This document shows, one piece after another, positions 42,744 through 53,989 of a stretch of DNA of 64,000 nt. The translations under genes were made by a program, and so were the position numbers. Every line of letters begins with the position of its first letter. Within the stretch, counting starts at the first letter, position 1. Where the stretch lies: positions 14,760,501 to 14,824,500 of the forward strand of contig OX485808.1 in assembly GCA_950295325.1 (NCBI GenBank), written 5' to 3'. Source of the stretch: Polytrichum commune (taxonomy: Eukaryota; Streptophyta; Polytrichopsida; Polytrichales; Polytrichaceae). A model generated the notes under the pieces. It ran no database searches. It had not been told where the DNA came from and saw only the letters and a program-made list of their open reading frames with translations.

Positions 42744-44304
42744 GAGGATGTGAGGATTACCGCCACATGGCTTGCCATGCATATGTGAAGAGGTGGAAAT
42801 CCTCATGTAGAAAAGCCATGTAAGGTAGATGAGCCTGAAGTAACACCATCCTTTCAACAATATTTATATTTTATATCTAAAATGTCAACAAGTGAGTGCA
42901 ATGGTGCTACTAATACCATGCCCACATTAGGATCAACACCTAGTTCCATCTTAATAGGAGTTCTTGTCTTGTATGTACTAGCAAAAATGCAATACACTAC
43001 ATTCAGTGATGTTCCTATGAGTGGGACAAAGAAATTCTTAATGGTTGCTGCAAATTTCGGAAAGAGGTGAACTTTCCCTATCAAGAGGGACGCCTCCTTC
43101 TATCAAGGAGCAACAACTAGCCCTAGTGTGGGCATGGTGTAAGTTATATATGTTAAAAGCAACATAACATCACGCCAACAATTGATATCAATTATCAAGT
43201 CCACTAGGGCGTCAAACTCTTGAAGTATTGTGGCAAGCATTCATTCCCTCGATGTCCAAATGTCATCCTATCTCCATTTACATTATAAACATCTAGCCCA
43301 CATATTTATTAATGAATCCACAATGTTCTTGGGCCCGCATAACTCTCAAAAATTGTTGTGTGATTTTATGAACCAATTTATGTGCAGCATTGAGTATAAA
43401 ATAGCACAACTTTGAACTATCATTAAAGAATACAACATTCTTCATGACATTTAGTGTCACATACACCAACACTTGAGATTGCTCATAATTACGAGCTTGA
43501 CAATAGGAAGCATCATGCCATTCTAACCTTGGTCATTTCTATTTGTGACCAATGGAAGCAACTCATTTAACAACTTCACGTCAAATTCTCCCCTAGGGAG
43601 TTGGGTTAGATGCTTTGAGAAATTAATGATGTTCATGCAAGGACATCTATTTGGCACAAAATTTCACGAGGCTTGTTCCTCTCCCACACCAAGTTATTTT
43701 CAAGTGCCACCACACATTCGTATCATCGACACGGAAAATCCCAAGGAGGTTCAAAATAATATCAAGACATGTTTGTTTAGACTCATTAGGGTAAGCTGCA
43801 TTGACAAGGGGGCCCAATGAACCAACATTTGTAGTATACATTGAGAGGAGAGGTGTTTTAGAAATGGATCCACACAAACTCGGGTGAAAAGTTACACTGG
43901 AAATTTTGAGAGGAATTTTTTTTTTTAATCCAAAAATCTTCCTCCTAAGCCTATCACTCAAAGTTGCAATGGGGTGCTTGCACTAGACTTAAACTCAAAC
44001 GAGTTAATGATTGCGACAAAACTAAGAGCAAAAGGAAAGTGTGTTTATTTGGTTCATCGATGAATGTAATCCACACAAAGACATCATCACCAACAAACCC
44101 TATGATTAGAGTTAGTCGATTCCAAGGACAAATATATGATGAAATTGGTGCATGGATTACTACCCTACTCCTCAAAAGACTTAAATGGCTATGGGCAAGA
44201 TTCTCTCAAAATACAATGCACAACATGACCAACGTTCTATTGTTACCACCACAAGACTTTGCTATCAAAATACACATATCCATCACAATTGCTAGAGATA
44301 ACAC
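42744..44304. other. Spacer with no recognised gene
   Basis: Several 60-110 codon frames occur on both strands (for example 43647-43961 minus, 43964-44314 plus), mutually overlapping and without known motifs. They may be a transposon relic I cannot identify. Confidence 0.4.
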
Positions 44305-44309
44305 CCTTG

Positions 44310-45721
44310 TGTGAGCCCAAAAGGGTGCCCACATTTAGTCTTAGACCCTTGAAACGTTAGTTGATGCACTTTGAAGTAGCATGTTACTTCACAAAAATAT
44401 AAAAAGAGTGAAATGTTAGTCTTAGAAGTACCATGTTGTAAGAGGCTAGGATGTGAGTTGTTATTGTGTTTTTACCTTCGGAAGGATTTGAGTGAATGAG
44501 GATAGGTAAGGAGAACTTGGATTGAGTAGTTAGTGAGTAGGCTAGTACAAATGGATGGAGACAACCAAAGTGACTCAAGAGGCAAGTGCATTCGAATTGG
44601 GATGAATGGAGGATCACATGGAGCGCACAAGTGGACCACCTCATCATGGCCACTTAATGGGGAAGGCCCAAGGAAGAATACAAGGTGGAGGATAAGCAAA
44701 TTCTCAAAGCACCAATCAAATCACGAGTTAAGCATCGTGGTTTGAATTAAGTGGTGAGCGACGATTTGGGAAAGTAAGGGGAGAAAGTTATGGCGGCGGA
44801 AAGCGAAGGAGGCTAAGTTTGGGTTGAAGCATCCCAAGTTTGGTAAAGTGTGGTAGGTAGAAAGCCAAGGCTAGTTAAATGTTCGAATTAGGATCCTTGT
44901 TGATCATTTGAGGGAGGAAGGCTTAGAAGATAGGATTGGCGCCTACTAAGTAGGAGGAAATCTCAAGGGCTTATCGTGAGCCTTGAGGGTGCTCACCCCC
45001 TCAAGCTTACTATATAATCCCTCATTCTTCCCTCACTCACTCTCTCTTTCCTTTGTGCTCCAAGGCACCCCACGAGTTATAAGTGTGGGTGTGGGAAGCC
45101 ATATTGGAGCACATGTGTGTGCTTAGTTTTTAGTTTGAGAGCCAAGGCTTGTTAGCCTTGAAGAGGGCTTGACCTCTTGGTAGAATTAGTGTTGACGTGA
45201 AGGATTTTAAAGTTAATTCATGATTCCAATTTGTGATACTTTAAGTTCATGTTTTGAATACACGTAGTTGCAAGTTCCATGTTTAAGAGTTGAGCACTTG
45301 ATGTTGTGATGAGTGCAAAAATATACTTGTGTGGATTAGTTAGTCTTAGTGAAGTTAGGAAATTCTCTCTCCCCCTCTCCTCTCTAGGATTTTAGGATTT
45401 TAGGATTAGAGAAGAATTGTGTGATTAGAAAGGGGTTGTTAGTAAAATTAGGGAAATTAGGTAGGAAGATTAGTTAAGGGCTTGAATAATTAGTGAGGTA
45501 GTTGGGGATTACAACTACAAAGTTGTGGGTTCATGAAGGAGCTGGGTTTATGAAGGAGCTGGGTTTGTTTAGTTAGAAGCTAAGGAGCTGGGTTCATGAA
45601 GGAGCTGGGTTTATGAAGGAGCTGGGTTTGTTTAGTTAGAAGCTAAGAAGCTGGGTTCATGAAGGAGCTGGGTTTGTTTAGTTAGAAGCTAAGAAGCTGG
45701 GTTTATGAAGGAGCTGGGTTT
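44310..45721 (+). repeat. Left inverted arm
   Basis: 1,412 bp. From the outside in: TGTGAGCCC tip; about 700 bp of unique sequence; a TATATAA box at 45011; a CT-rich leader; about 450 bp of unique sequence; then a GGAGCTGGGTT(C/T)ATGAA-based minisatellite at the inner edge. Confidence 0.92.
45011..45017 (+). promoter_or_regulatory. TATA box in the left arm
   Basis: TATATAA followed 10-35 bp later by a CT-rich stretch (CTCACTCACTCTCTCTTTCC), the usual plant core promoter plus Y-patch layout. A transcript would run inward across the spacer into the complementary arm. Confidence 0.5.
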
Positions 45722-45756
45722 GTTTAGTTAGAAGCTAAGAAGCTGGGTTCATGAAG
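45529..45756 (+). repeat. Minisatellite at the inner edge of the left arm
   Basis: Alternating units GGGTT(C/T)ATGAAGGAGCT (17 bp) and GGGTTTGTTTAGTTAGAAGC followed by TAAG(G/A)AGCT. Four of the longer units are present. Confidence 0.9.
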
Positions 45757-46169
45757 GATATCCCTTAAGCCCTTAAGGATATCCCTCTCCTAAATGGAGT
45801 CCGTGCCGTTGACTCTATACAACCACTTGAACTATCACTTGTGTATTCCGTATCGCTACTATAAGAGGTCTCATTTGGTGTCTCCATACCGTACATAAGC
45901 CTTTAAGTATTAAGAAATACTTATGTGACTTATGTCAATCTCTCCCTCGCACCTTTGGTCTTTGCTTCCTTTGTCTTGCCATCGCGAGAGTGCTCCACAT
46001 TCTCCATTAAGTTGTGTACGTGGTTTATTTTTAAAGAGAGGATGCAAGTGTTAAAAAAAACACTATTCTCTATAGTCAATCTCAAATACATTTACTTGTG
46101 AAAGCCACACATAACACTAACTAGCATAATGTAACTAACTACTTGTCTATGAGCTAATTAGGTAGGCTA
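45757..46169. other. Unpaired core of the inverted-arm element
   Basis: It starts with a direct repeat AAGGATATCCCT (twice, around TTAAGCCCTTAA). The rest has no open frame or motif I recognise. It would be the loop of a hairpin transcript. Confidence 0.6.
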
Positions 46170-46537
46170 TCTACTAAGCTCCTTCATGAACCCATCTCTT
46201 TACTTTTTAATTACATAAACCTAGCTCCTTCATAAACCCAGCTCCTTCATAAACCCAGCTTCTTAGCTTCTAACTAAACAAACCCAGCTCCTTCATGAAC
46301 CCAGCTTCTTAGCTTCTAACTAAACAAACCCAGCTCCTTCATAAACCCAGCTCCTTCATAAACCCAGCTTCTTAGCTTCTAACTAAACAAACCCAGCTCC
46401 TTCATGAACCCAGCTTCTTAGCTTCTAACTAAACAAACCCAGCTCCTTCATAAACCCAGCTCCTTCATGAACCCAGCTCCTTAGCTTCTAACTAAACAAA
46501 CCCAGCTCCTTCATAAACCCAGCTCCTTCATGAACCC
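46170..46537 (-). repeat. Minisatellite at the inner edge of the right arm
   Basis: The same units as at 45529, inverted, with five long units plus additional short ones. Degenerate outliers (AGATGGGTTCATGAAGGAGC) extend towards the spacer. Confidence 0.9.
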
Positions 46538-47754
46538 ACAACTTTGTAGTTGTAATCCCCAACTACCTCACTAATTATTCAAGCCCTTAACTAATCTTCC
46601 TACCTAATTTCCCTAATTTTACTAACAACCCCTTTCTAATCACACAATTCTTCTCTAATCCTAAAATCCTAAAATCCTAGAGAGGAGAGGGGGAGAGAGA
46701 ATTTCCTAACTTCACTAAGACTAACTAATCCACACAAGTATATTTTTGCACTCATCACAACATCAAGTGCTCAACTCTTAAACATGGAACTTGCAACTAC
46801 GTGTATTCAAAACATGAACTTAAAGTACCACAAATTGGAATCATGAATTAACTTTAAAATCCTTCACGTCAACACTAATTCTACCAAGAGGTCAAGCCCT
46901 CTTCAAGGCTAACAAGCCTTGGCTCTCAAACTAAAAACTAAGCACACACATGTGCTCCAATATGGCTTCCCACACCCACACTTATAACTCGTGGGGTGCC
47001 TTGGAGCACAAAGGAAAGAGAGAGTGAGTGAGGGAAGAATGAGGGATTATATAGTAAGCTTGAGGGGGTGAGCACCCTCAAGGCTCACGATAAGCCCTTG
47101 AGATTTCCTCCTACTTAGTAGGCGCCAATCCTATCTTCTAAGCCTTCCTCCCTCAAATGATCAACAAGGATCCTAATTCGAACATTTAACTAGCCTTGGC
47201 TTTCTACCTACCACACTTTACCAAACTTGGGATGCTTCAACCCAAACTTAGCCTCCTTCGCTTTCCGCCGCCATAACTTTCTCCCCTTACTTTCCCAAAT
47301 CGTCGCTCACCACTTAATTCAAACCACGATGCTTAACTCGTGATTTGATTGGTGCTTTGAGAATTTGCTTATCCTCCACCTTGCATTCTTCCTTGGGCCT
47401 TCCCCATTAAGTGGCCATGATGAGGTGGTCCACTTGTGCGCTCCATGTGATCCTCCATTCATCCCAATTCGAATGCACTTGCCTCTTGAGTCACTTTGGT
47501 TGTCTCCATCCATTTGTACTAGCCTACTCACTAACTACTCAATCCAAGTTCTCCTTACCTATCCTCATTCACTCAAATCCTTCCGAAGGTAAAAACACAA
47601 TAACAACTCACATCCTAGCCTCTTACAACATGGTACTTCTAAGACTAACATTTCACTCTTTTTATATTTTTGTGAAGTAACATGCTACTTCAAAGTGCAT
47701 CAACTAACGTTTCAAGGGTCTAAGACTAAATGTGGGCACCCTTTTGGGCTCACA
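46343..47754 (-). repeat. Right inverted arm
   Basis: Gap-free mirror of the left arm. The inner minisatellite carries five long units, against four in the left arm, so the arms diverge only within this array. Confidence 0.92.
47047..47053 (-). promoter_or_regulatory. TATA box in the right arm (mirror)
   Basis: The mirrored copy of the left-arm TATATAA, pointing inward on the minus strand, so the two putative promoters converge. Confidence 0.5.
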
Positions 47755-47759
47755 CCTTG

Positions 47760-48749
47760 ACACCTTTATGATCATGGATTATCTCGACAACATTTACTCC
47801 ATAAACAAGCACTGAAGATACCCTTCATCGTAACACAACCATCCAAATATGCCACTCATAATGGTTGTCATGCACCAAATAATATGGTCACACCACCAAA
47901 TAAGGATATGAAGAGTTAGAGCACACTTTGGAATTGAAGCCAATGAAATAACATATCATCTAGCTAACAATGAGGCCATCTAAAGGTCCCCCCCCCCACC
48001 ACCCACCACCCATTGTGAACAAGTAAAACAATTAGCTATGACATGCTTGATTTTTTGTGCATGAGGTGGGCAAATTAGGAGGTGGCAACTTGGGCAATTT
48101 AGGAGGCATCATGTGGTTATGAGGTGTTGACCATCTTGTATTATGGGTATTCTATAATGAAAAGTCAAATTGGCACCAGTTTATCTTACATGTGACAACT
48201 TTAGAGACATGGTTCGGCCAAATTTGGCATTAAACTTGGTTTTCATTGGCAAATGATCCATGTAGAATCTACTAATGATGCCATCCACTTACACAACATT
48301 CAATGATAAAATAGTTCCCCCTATAACACCGGATTGGGAAGCAGAGAATCTTTGATTCCACAACCTAAATCAACACCTTCCTCAACTCCAATTTCAACGA
48401 TTTCAAATTCTTTGGTATTAATTCGCAATTGCTAACATGCTCAAGCCTCTAATGCTCGGATCCATTAGTTGGATGATTCCACAAATCTAGAGGTGTCCAC
48501 ATTAGCCTCATTTATCTTACAACACCACACAAGGAGTCCGGAGAGAGGGCTAGGTGGGCCCTCTTAGGTGCACTTGATGGAACCAAATCAACCTTGAGTG
48601 AGTGAATAACCTAAACATGTCTAATTAAGCATAGCTTAGGCACTTTGATATTCCAATGCATGGTTTCGATGTTATTTCTATGGTAGAAAAGTTCTTTTTT
48701 TTCCACACCTTATCATACTTGTCGATCAAATCGTCTTAAATGATAGCCT
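47760..48749. other. Spacer with a 10-base C tract
   Basis: C tract at 47988-47997 followed by (ACC)n-like sequence. No gene recognised. Confidence 0.4.
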
Positions 48750-49250
48750 ACCCCATGTCCTTGTGGGTTATATCCCAACCAATTCTAGCATATTCAAGAA
48801 AACATTGCCAAAAGGTTTGTTGCATTTTCTTTTCCTCCCATCTATTGTTGTTGAAGATGCATTCGTTTCTCTCCACCCAAATGGTCTAGAGAATAATGCC
48901 CCTAAGCAAGAGCCAAGTTCTCAAAACTTTGCTTAATGCTCACGGGATTTTCTTCCCCAAAAACCCCATGTTGCTAGTCAAGTGGCTTCCAAGGCTATGT
49001 TTGCCTTGGTTTAGCGTTCAGAGTATCGATAATCTCTGTGGCGAAATCCCAAGTTGTGTGAGCAATCCTACAATCCCAAAATTTATGAGTGACAATTTTA
49101 GGGATGGTCACGTGGCACATGATGCAATTGTCATCAATAGCAACGATGAACTTGACTATCCTACACACATTCATCAACAAAGAATGTATGTAATCGTAAC
49201 TATAAATAGTCACACTTAATTCAAGTACGTAATTGAATGGGATGAGCAAA
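48750..49250 (-). pseudogene. LINE 3' fragment (zf-RVT domain)
   Basis: The minus-strand frame contains CIMCHVTIPKIVTHKFWDC, the C-x2-C...H-x3-C pattern of the zinc-binding region after plant LINE reverse transcriptases. It is followed by AHTTWDFATEIIDTLNA and, after stops, a tail with FGWRETNASSTTI. Only this end of the element is present and it is interrupted. It lies in the opposite orientation to the LINEs at 4 and 22 kb. Confidence 0.65.
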
Positions 49251-49867
49251 TTAAACTTAAGCTATCAAACTTGTTTTAGAAAGAGCCATGTATATCATGT
49301 GCGCAAATAAGTCAAACCCTAAAATCATGATGTGCCTAATACATGGGCAACCTCAAATCAAACATAGTTTGGTTGACATTCCACTTGTACCCAAATTGTA
49401 CATTATGCCTAAGCAACACAATCGACACATGACCGTACCTAAGGTAGAAAAACCAAAATTGATGAATGACCACTATTGATGCACTAGACTAGGGGTGAAA
49501 TGATTATTCTATGGACTCAAAATGGCTAATTATAAAAATGGTTGAATTATATATAATTTTGAGAAATTATGATTTGAATCGGGGTCAATGACCCAATCTT
49601 AGTTTATTGAGGTCCATTAAGTTGAATAAGCAACAAAATATAGGGAATATGCTTTGACCACACCTGCCATGTTAGATATTGGGAAATGAAATCCTTGAGA
49701 TTTGTTCCGCCTATGTAAAATTGTCCATTAGGAAGGTGAAAACACAACAAACTTTTCCTTTAACTTAAAAAGAGATGAGTTTAGAGGATTTGACTCCCAA
49801 AAAGGCATCACAGACTGTGAAGTAGTCCTCATGGGTCAATCTAAAATGAATTAGACCTCAACCTGAA
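49251..49867. other. Spacer with no recognised feature
   Basis: AT-rich, non-coding. Confidence 0.4.
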
Positions 49868-50109
49868 GGGAGAGAGGAAATTACCGCATACGAGGTGTCT
49901 CTCATCCATCCAACATAAAAACTTGATCCCCTATAAGTTGGTGGCCAATTCATCTTCGATGACTTGGAGATAGACTAATGTGGAATCCTTGAAACTAATT
50001 CCAATATCAAATAATCTAAAATTCATAACCTTCGGACTGCACACTATTTCAAGGCTTTTGTGTTGGATGAATGAGAAGTACACTCATATGTGACAATTCC
50101 CTCTCTCCA
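49868..50109. mobile_element. MITE, family G copy 2 (about 240 bp)
   Basis: GGGAGAGAGGAAATTACCGC at the left is mirrored by GTGACAATTCCCTCTCTCC at the right. The interior shares ACTTGATCCCCTATA and CACTATTTCAAGGCTTTTGT with the copy at 979. Confidence 0.7.
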
Positions 50110-50908
50110 ACCAATGAACGGGGTGAAGTGACCTCTAGTTATATATGAGCCAGTTGAGTTAAAGAAATTATCGGGTGAAGTTCAAGACTTCAAGAAATTT
50201 ATCGATCATTCAAAAAGGAATCTATAGAATATACCTCAAATTCATGAAGAAATCCCAAAAGATCACACATAACAATATTCAACTGATGAAATGTGTCCGT
50301 GGGCCTCGCAATAGATTTGAGAATAAAGCTCCCGGATGTCGGAATCCTAGTGCTTCAGATTGAATATGAAGTCTAGCCAATTGAACACAACTCATCAACT
50401 GAGTAATGTTACGCAACACGTAACCAATTGGACTTGGAAACACTAGGATCTTGACTAATTATGCCCAAAATCCTCCATGGACATTGTCTTGAACTAACCT
50501 GTAGGGGGGTTGTCTTTCCTAAAGCTTGGGAATAATAGCACATGAGTAGTAAATTAATTAATTAATAAGTCAACTAAGTTATACATGACCTAATCATGTG
50601 AGCAGGTATAGGTGGCCTTTTGCCAGAGTCCAGAGCCTCCAACTTCAAGGGGGGTGGAGGGCCAGCCAGGTCCATGCATACCTTGACTTAACTTACATGA
50701 GCTGCACTAATATGATATTTAGTGTCACCGATTCTCATTCTCTTGCTCAACACTGATTGTAAACCGCTTTATAGTGTCACCAACCCTAAATGGTAACCCA
50801 ACATTATTGGGCAGTCCTTGTAAATCTCTTAAGGGATTATAGATTTACAGTGCTGCAATTACTGTCACTTACCAAGTGATTGTTCATCCAATTTTCAATC
50901 ATCCATGA
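50110..50908. other. Spacer with relic ATTTAGTGTCAC words
   Basis: GATATTTAGTGTCACCGATT near 50712 recurs elsewhere in the window, but no bounded element could be drawn. No gene. Confidence 0.4.
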
Positions 50909-50916
50909 CAACATTT

Positions 50917-51692
50917 CAGACCTTGGACAACTGTCAAAATAACTACAATTAACTAGCCTTTTTTTAATGCATTTTAGGGAACAACCATAGTTAACTAGAA
51001 AAAAATCAAACCGATTTGAAAAAAAACTAAAGTTAACTAGAAAAATTCCAAGAATTATTATATATTCAAAGAAGTTTGCATCTTGATTCGCTTTCGTTGA
51101 GGGTCTTTAATATGCTTGGGCCATTGAGGATCATCAAGAAACGCCATTATACGATCACTCACAATGTTGGGCTCCGGAACAACCTCCATGTACACCACCA
51201 ACACAAATAACACACTACATTAAATAAGATATTTAGTGTTTGAATATAGTTAATCTTGTTACCACCCTACCTTGCTCAACACTAATTTTTGAATTTTTGA
51301 AAATTAGTGTTAGAAGATATTTGATGATATGTTGGAATTCCTCTTTTATCATTTTTTTTTTCCATATTCTCACTAACACTAAATTCAAACATGTAACTTC
51401 CACATATTACCATAGTTGATATTTAGTGTTTGAGTTTACATTTAATGTTACTTACTTTCACAGGGTTATTGGTATTTAGTGTAGTGACACTACAACATAG
51501 TTCTATGGACATGTTGTGCTTAACTTTAGTTAACTAGATATAACTATAGTTAACTAGATTTTCCGGCATACTAGATTTTAAAAAACTATAATTAACTACA
51601 TTTTCTGGCATGTCAAATTGCAAACAACTATAGTTACGAAAGACAACTAGTTAACTAATAGTTGAATTAGTTGGTTAGTTGTCCAAGGTCTG
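50917..51692. mobile_element. hAT-type MITE (776 bp) with subterminal palindrome arrays
   Basis: The ends are CAGACCTTGGACAACT and its exact complement AGTTGTCCAAGGTCTG. Flanking 8-mers CAACATTT (50909-50916) and CAATATTT (51693-51700) differ by one base, as an aged 8-bp duplication. CAG...CTG tips plus 8 bp indicate the hAT superfamily. Copies of (T)AGTTAACTAG cluster near both ends: about three at 50945-51045 and about five at 51525-51660. The middle (51220-51480) holds ATTTAGTGTT words and may be a nested insertion. No transposase is encoded. Confidence 0.85.
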
Positions 51693-51700
51693 CAATATTT

Positions 51701-53036
51701 CATCACGAGTTGCTGACAAAAGCATGTAGGGAGTTGGCCAATGAATGAACTCATCCATCATCCATGACAATATTTGTCCACTTATTCATAAGAAGTGTCA
51801 TCCAAAAAGTCACCATAGCGACATTAAATACCACATAACACTAAATATCATATGTAGTGTAGTAAGCAGCTTTAAAAGTTGAGGCTACAATATATGCACT
51901 CCTACTTACTTATTTATTACCTACCATATGTACAAAGAATTGTCCAAAAGTGCTGGACGCCAGAAACCTATGTGATGTACATTATATGTGCTAATCACTA
52001 GCAGGCTGACTCATGGGTAGGTCTTCCCAATCAGGCACCACTAGGTCTTGGAAGTTTATAGCTATGATGATGATGCCATAATGCATAAAAAACCATGAAG
52101 CATGTCTCATTACATAACTTCTACTTGTCTGAAGTGTGGTTTATATAAGGTAAATGGGTCTTTACCCTGAACTTTTCAAGCCTATGATAAGGGTGTTTTG
52201 AGAGCATTTCACTCCACGTTGGTTGTGGAATGTCCATGGACAAGTTTTGAGGTCAAAATGAGATTTATCCCTACGATTTTGAAATATGAGAGATGAAGTA
52301 TTTCGAGGAACAAATGAGCATGAATAATCATTTGGAATTTCAGAATTATAACATTTGAAGGAAGGGATGTACGAGAAAATGCCATGTTTGATCCCCCCCC
52401 CCCAGAAAAGGCCTTTGACCAATCAAATTCACCTAGAAAATGAGAAGAATGCTTGTGTGATCCACTAGATGGGAACAACTCCATAGTTGAGCACCTTCAC
52501 AAATTCTCGTGTCAAATTGTGCAAACCACAATAAGCTAGCCACCTTGCATTTGGAGCATGTTAGTTGTCTCATATTTCTAATCACATATATGCAAAGAAT
52601 TCCTCAAAATTTAAAGAGTCCAAATGTCAAACTAAACGGTCAATGTGCACACAAAGGTCATTTTTACATGAACATAAAAAATTCTCACATTTACCAAAAT
52701 AGACATGATTCAGTGATTGTTCTTGCAAAGTCACATCAGAGTGGCAACCATCGATTGGAGATCAACACCCTCACATAAGCTCCCAACACACACACACACA
52801 CACCCCCAAAAAAAACAAAAAACAAAAACACCTCCCACCTTCACATTTTTTTATCACATTCTAATCATCTCCAATGGGCACAACTCATGTGTCAACGGGT
52901 AGATATCCTTGTTGGCTTGATGTTTATAGTTATTTTGATTACAAATGAGTGAGTTTGGTGGGATGAATGTAGGGAAGATATTCTTCATTAACCCAAAATG
53001 GGTTGCTTGGGAAGTTAGGGGTTAAGTGGCTCATTA
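51701..53036. other. Spacer with an 11-base C tract and a (CA)9 microsatellite
   Basis: C tract at 52393-52403; (CA)n at 52786-52803. The 60-90 codon frames around 52.2-52.8 kb overlap each other and have no motif. Confidence 0.4.
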
Positions 53037-53400
53037 TCTTAATCATACCCTTGGATTTGATTGGTATGTGGTTTAGTGAGGATCAAAGTGCGAACACCAT
53101 AAAGACACACATTTAATACAGATTGGACTACATCTTTAAACATTAATAACTACTCTACACTCCATAGTGAACACAATTGGGAGGACCTACATATGTATCC
53201 AATTTAAAAATCAACAAACATGCACATTTGGTAACTATAACTAAATAAGGGGAGGTTTGATTGATTTATTGATTTATTCTATTTTTTGGGCATATGTTTC
53301 ATTGTAGGTTTGCCAATGCAACACAAGTTTTGTTGTGTAATTCTAATTGGTAGAAGTTGAAGAACATGAAAATTGAACCAAATAACACCCACATACCTTA
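53037..53400 (+). repeat. Dispersed repeat family D, copy 3
   Basis: It matches 19990-20335 over its whole length: GGTATGTGGTTTAGTGAGGA, GAACACAATTGGGAGGACCT, CAACAAACATGCACATTTGG, GCCAATGCAACACAAGTTTT and CAAATAACACCCACATACCT. Confidence 0.75.
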
Positions 53401-53930
53401 TATAGTTCAATTTTGGCACTTAGTACCACCTTCATAGTAGGCCACAACTGCTATAGGACAAAAGAGTCGTTTAAATTATACTATGAATGTGGTTATGAGT
53501 TATCATAATATTATTAAGCAATGTGTGTTCCTTCATGTGGGCCTTGAGAATATAACCTTTAGATGTTGCAACTAGTACGGATTCAGTCGTTTGATATAGC
53601 TATTTAAGTTATATAACTAGGAAATGTGGTTACTTGCACCTCTAAGTTGATAGGGTACAATTGTTGTACGTTTATCATGTGTTGGCCCTGTGGATGGATT
53701 AAATTTTGTTGGCCCCTCATGCTGCATTGTTTGTTGCATGCTTTGCTTCGTGGCTTGCCTTCAAGCAACCCATGTTGCCTTATTTGCTTTGCCCTTTCGT
53801 TGCCTTGCATGGTTTGATCCCTTTGTTCATCACATTGTTTGGCTACCTTATTGTTTAATGATTTACTCCCATGTTATCATGTTGCCTTCGCTTCAGCCTC
53901 CAAAGAGAATTTAATTTAGGAACTTCTTCG
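53401..53930. other. Spacer with a trace of family F-like sequence
   Basis: GCCTTGAGAATATAACCTTT near 53540 resembles 34618 inside the long family F element. The frames here are not credible genes. Confidence 0.3.
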
Positions 53931-53989
53931 CTTGGACCGCATCCGACATTGCGAGTTTGTCTTCAAACCCTCCTCTTGCCCTGGTGTTT

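Larger units (their letters stand above)
44310..47754. mobile_element. 3.4 kb element of two near-identical 1.4 kb inverted arms with TG...CA ends and 5-bp target duplication
   Basis: The left arm (44310-45721) and right arm (46343-47754) are reverse complements without gaps: paired positions always sum to 92064. I noticed only two differences (44680/47384 and 45236/46828, both transitions). The ends are TGTGAGCCCAAAAGGG and its complement, so the element starts TG and ends CA, and CCTTG flanks it directly on both sides (44305-44309 and 47755-47759). TG...CA with a 5-bp duplication is how LTR retrotransposons insert, but LTRs are direct, not inverted. There is no primer-binding site, polypurine tract, gag or pol in the 621-bp spacer. 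The identical 70- and 89-codon frames in both arms are consequences of the repeat and show no motif. Confidence 0.9.

Noticed and set aside
43545-44314. Possible decayed gene with frames on both strands
   Set aside because: No recognisable domain; the strands compete and the frames end at the inverted-arm element.
44384-47680. Identical 70-, 75- and 89-codon frames in the two arms of the 44.3-47.8 kb element as conserved genes
   Set aside because: They are alike only because the arms are inverted copies; several overlap each other on opposite strands and none shows a known motif.
44310-47754. Pure assembly artefact as explanation of the inverted arms
   Set aside because: Not excluded, but the precise CCTTG duplication outside both ends, the unequal minisatellite and the two differences argue for a real insertion.
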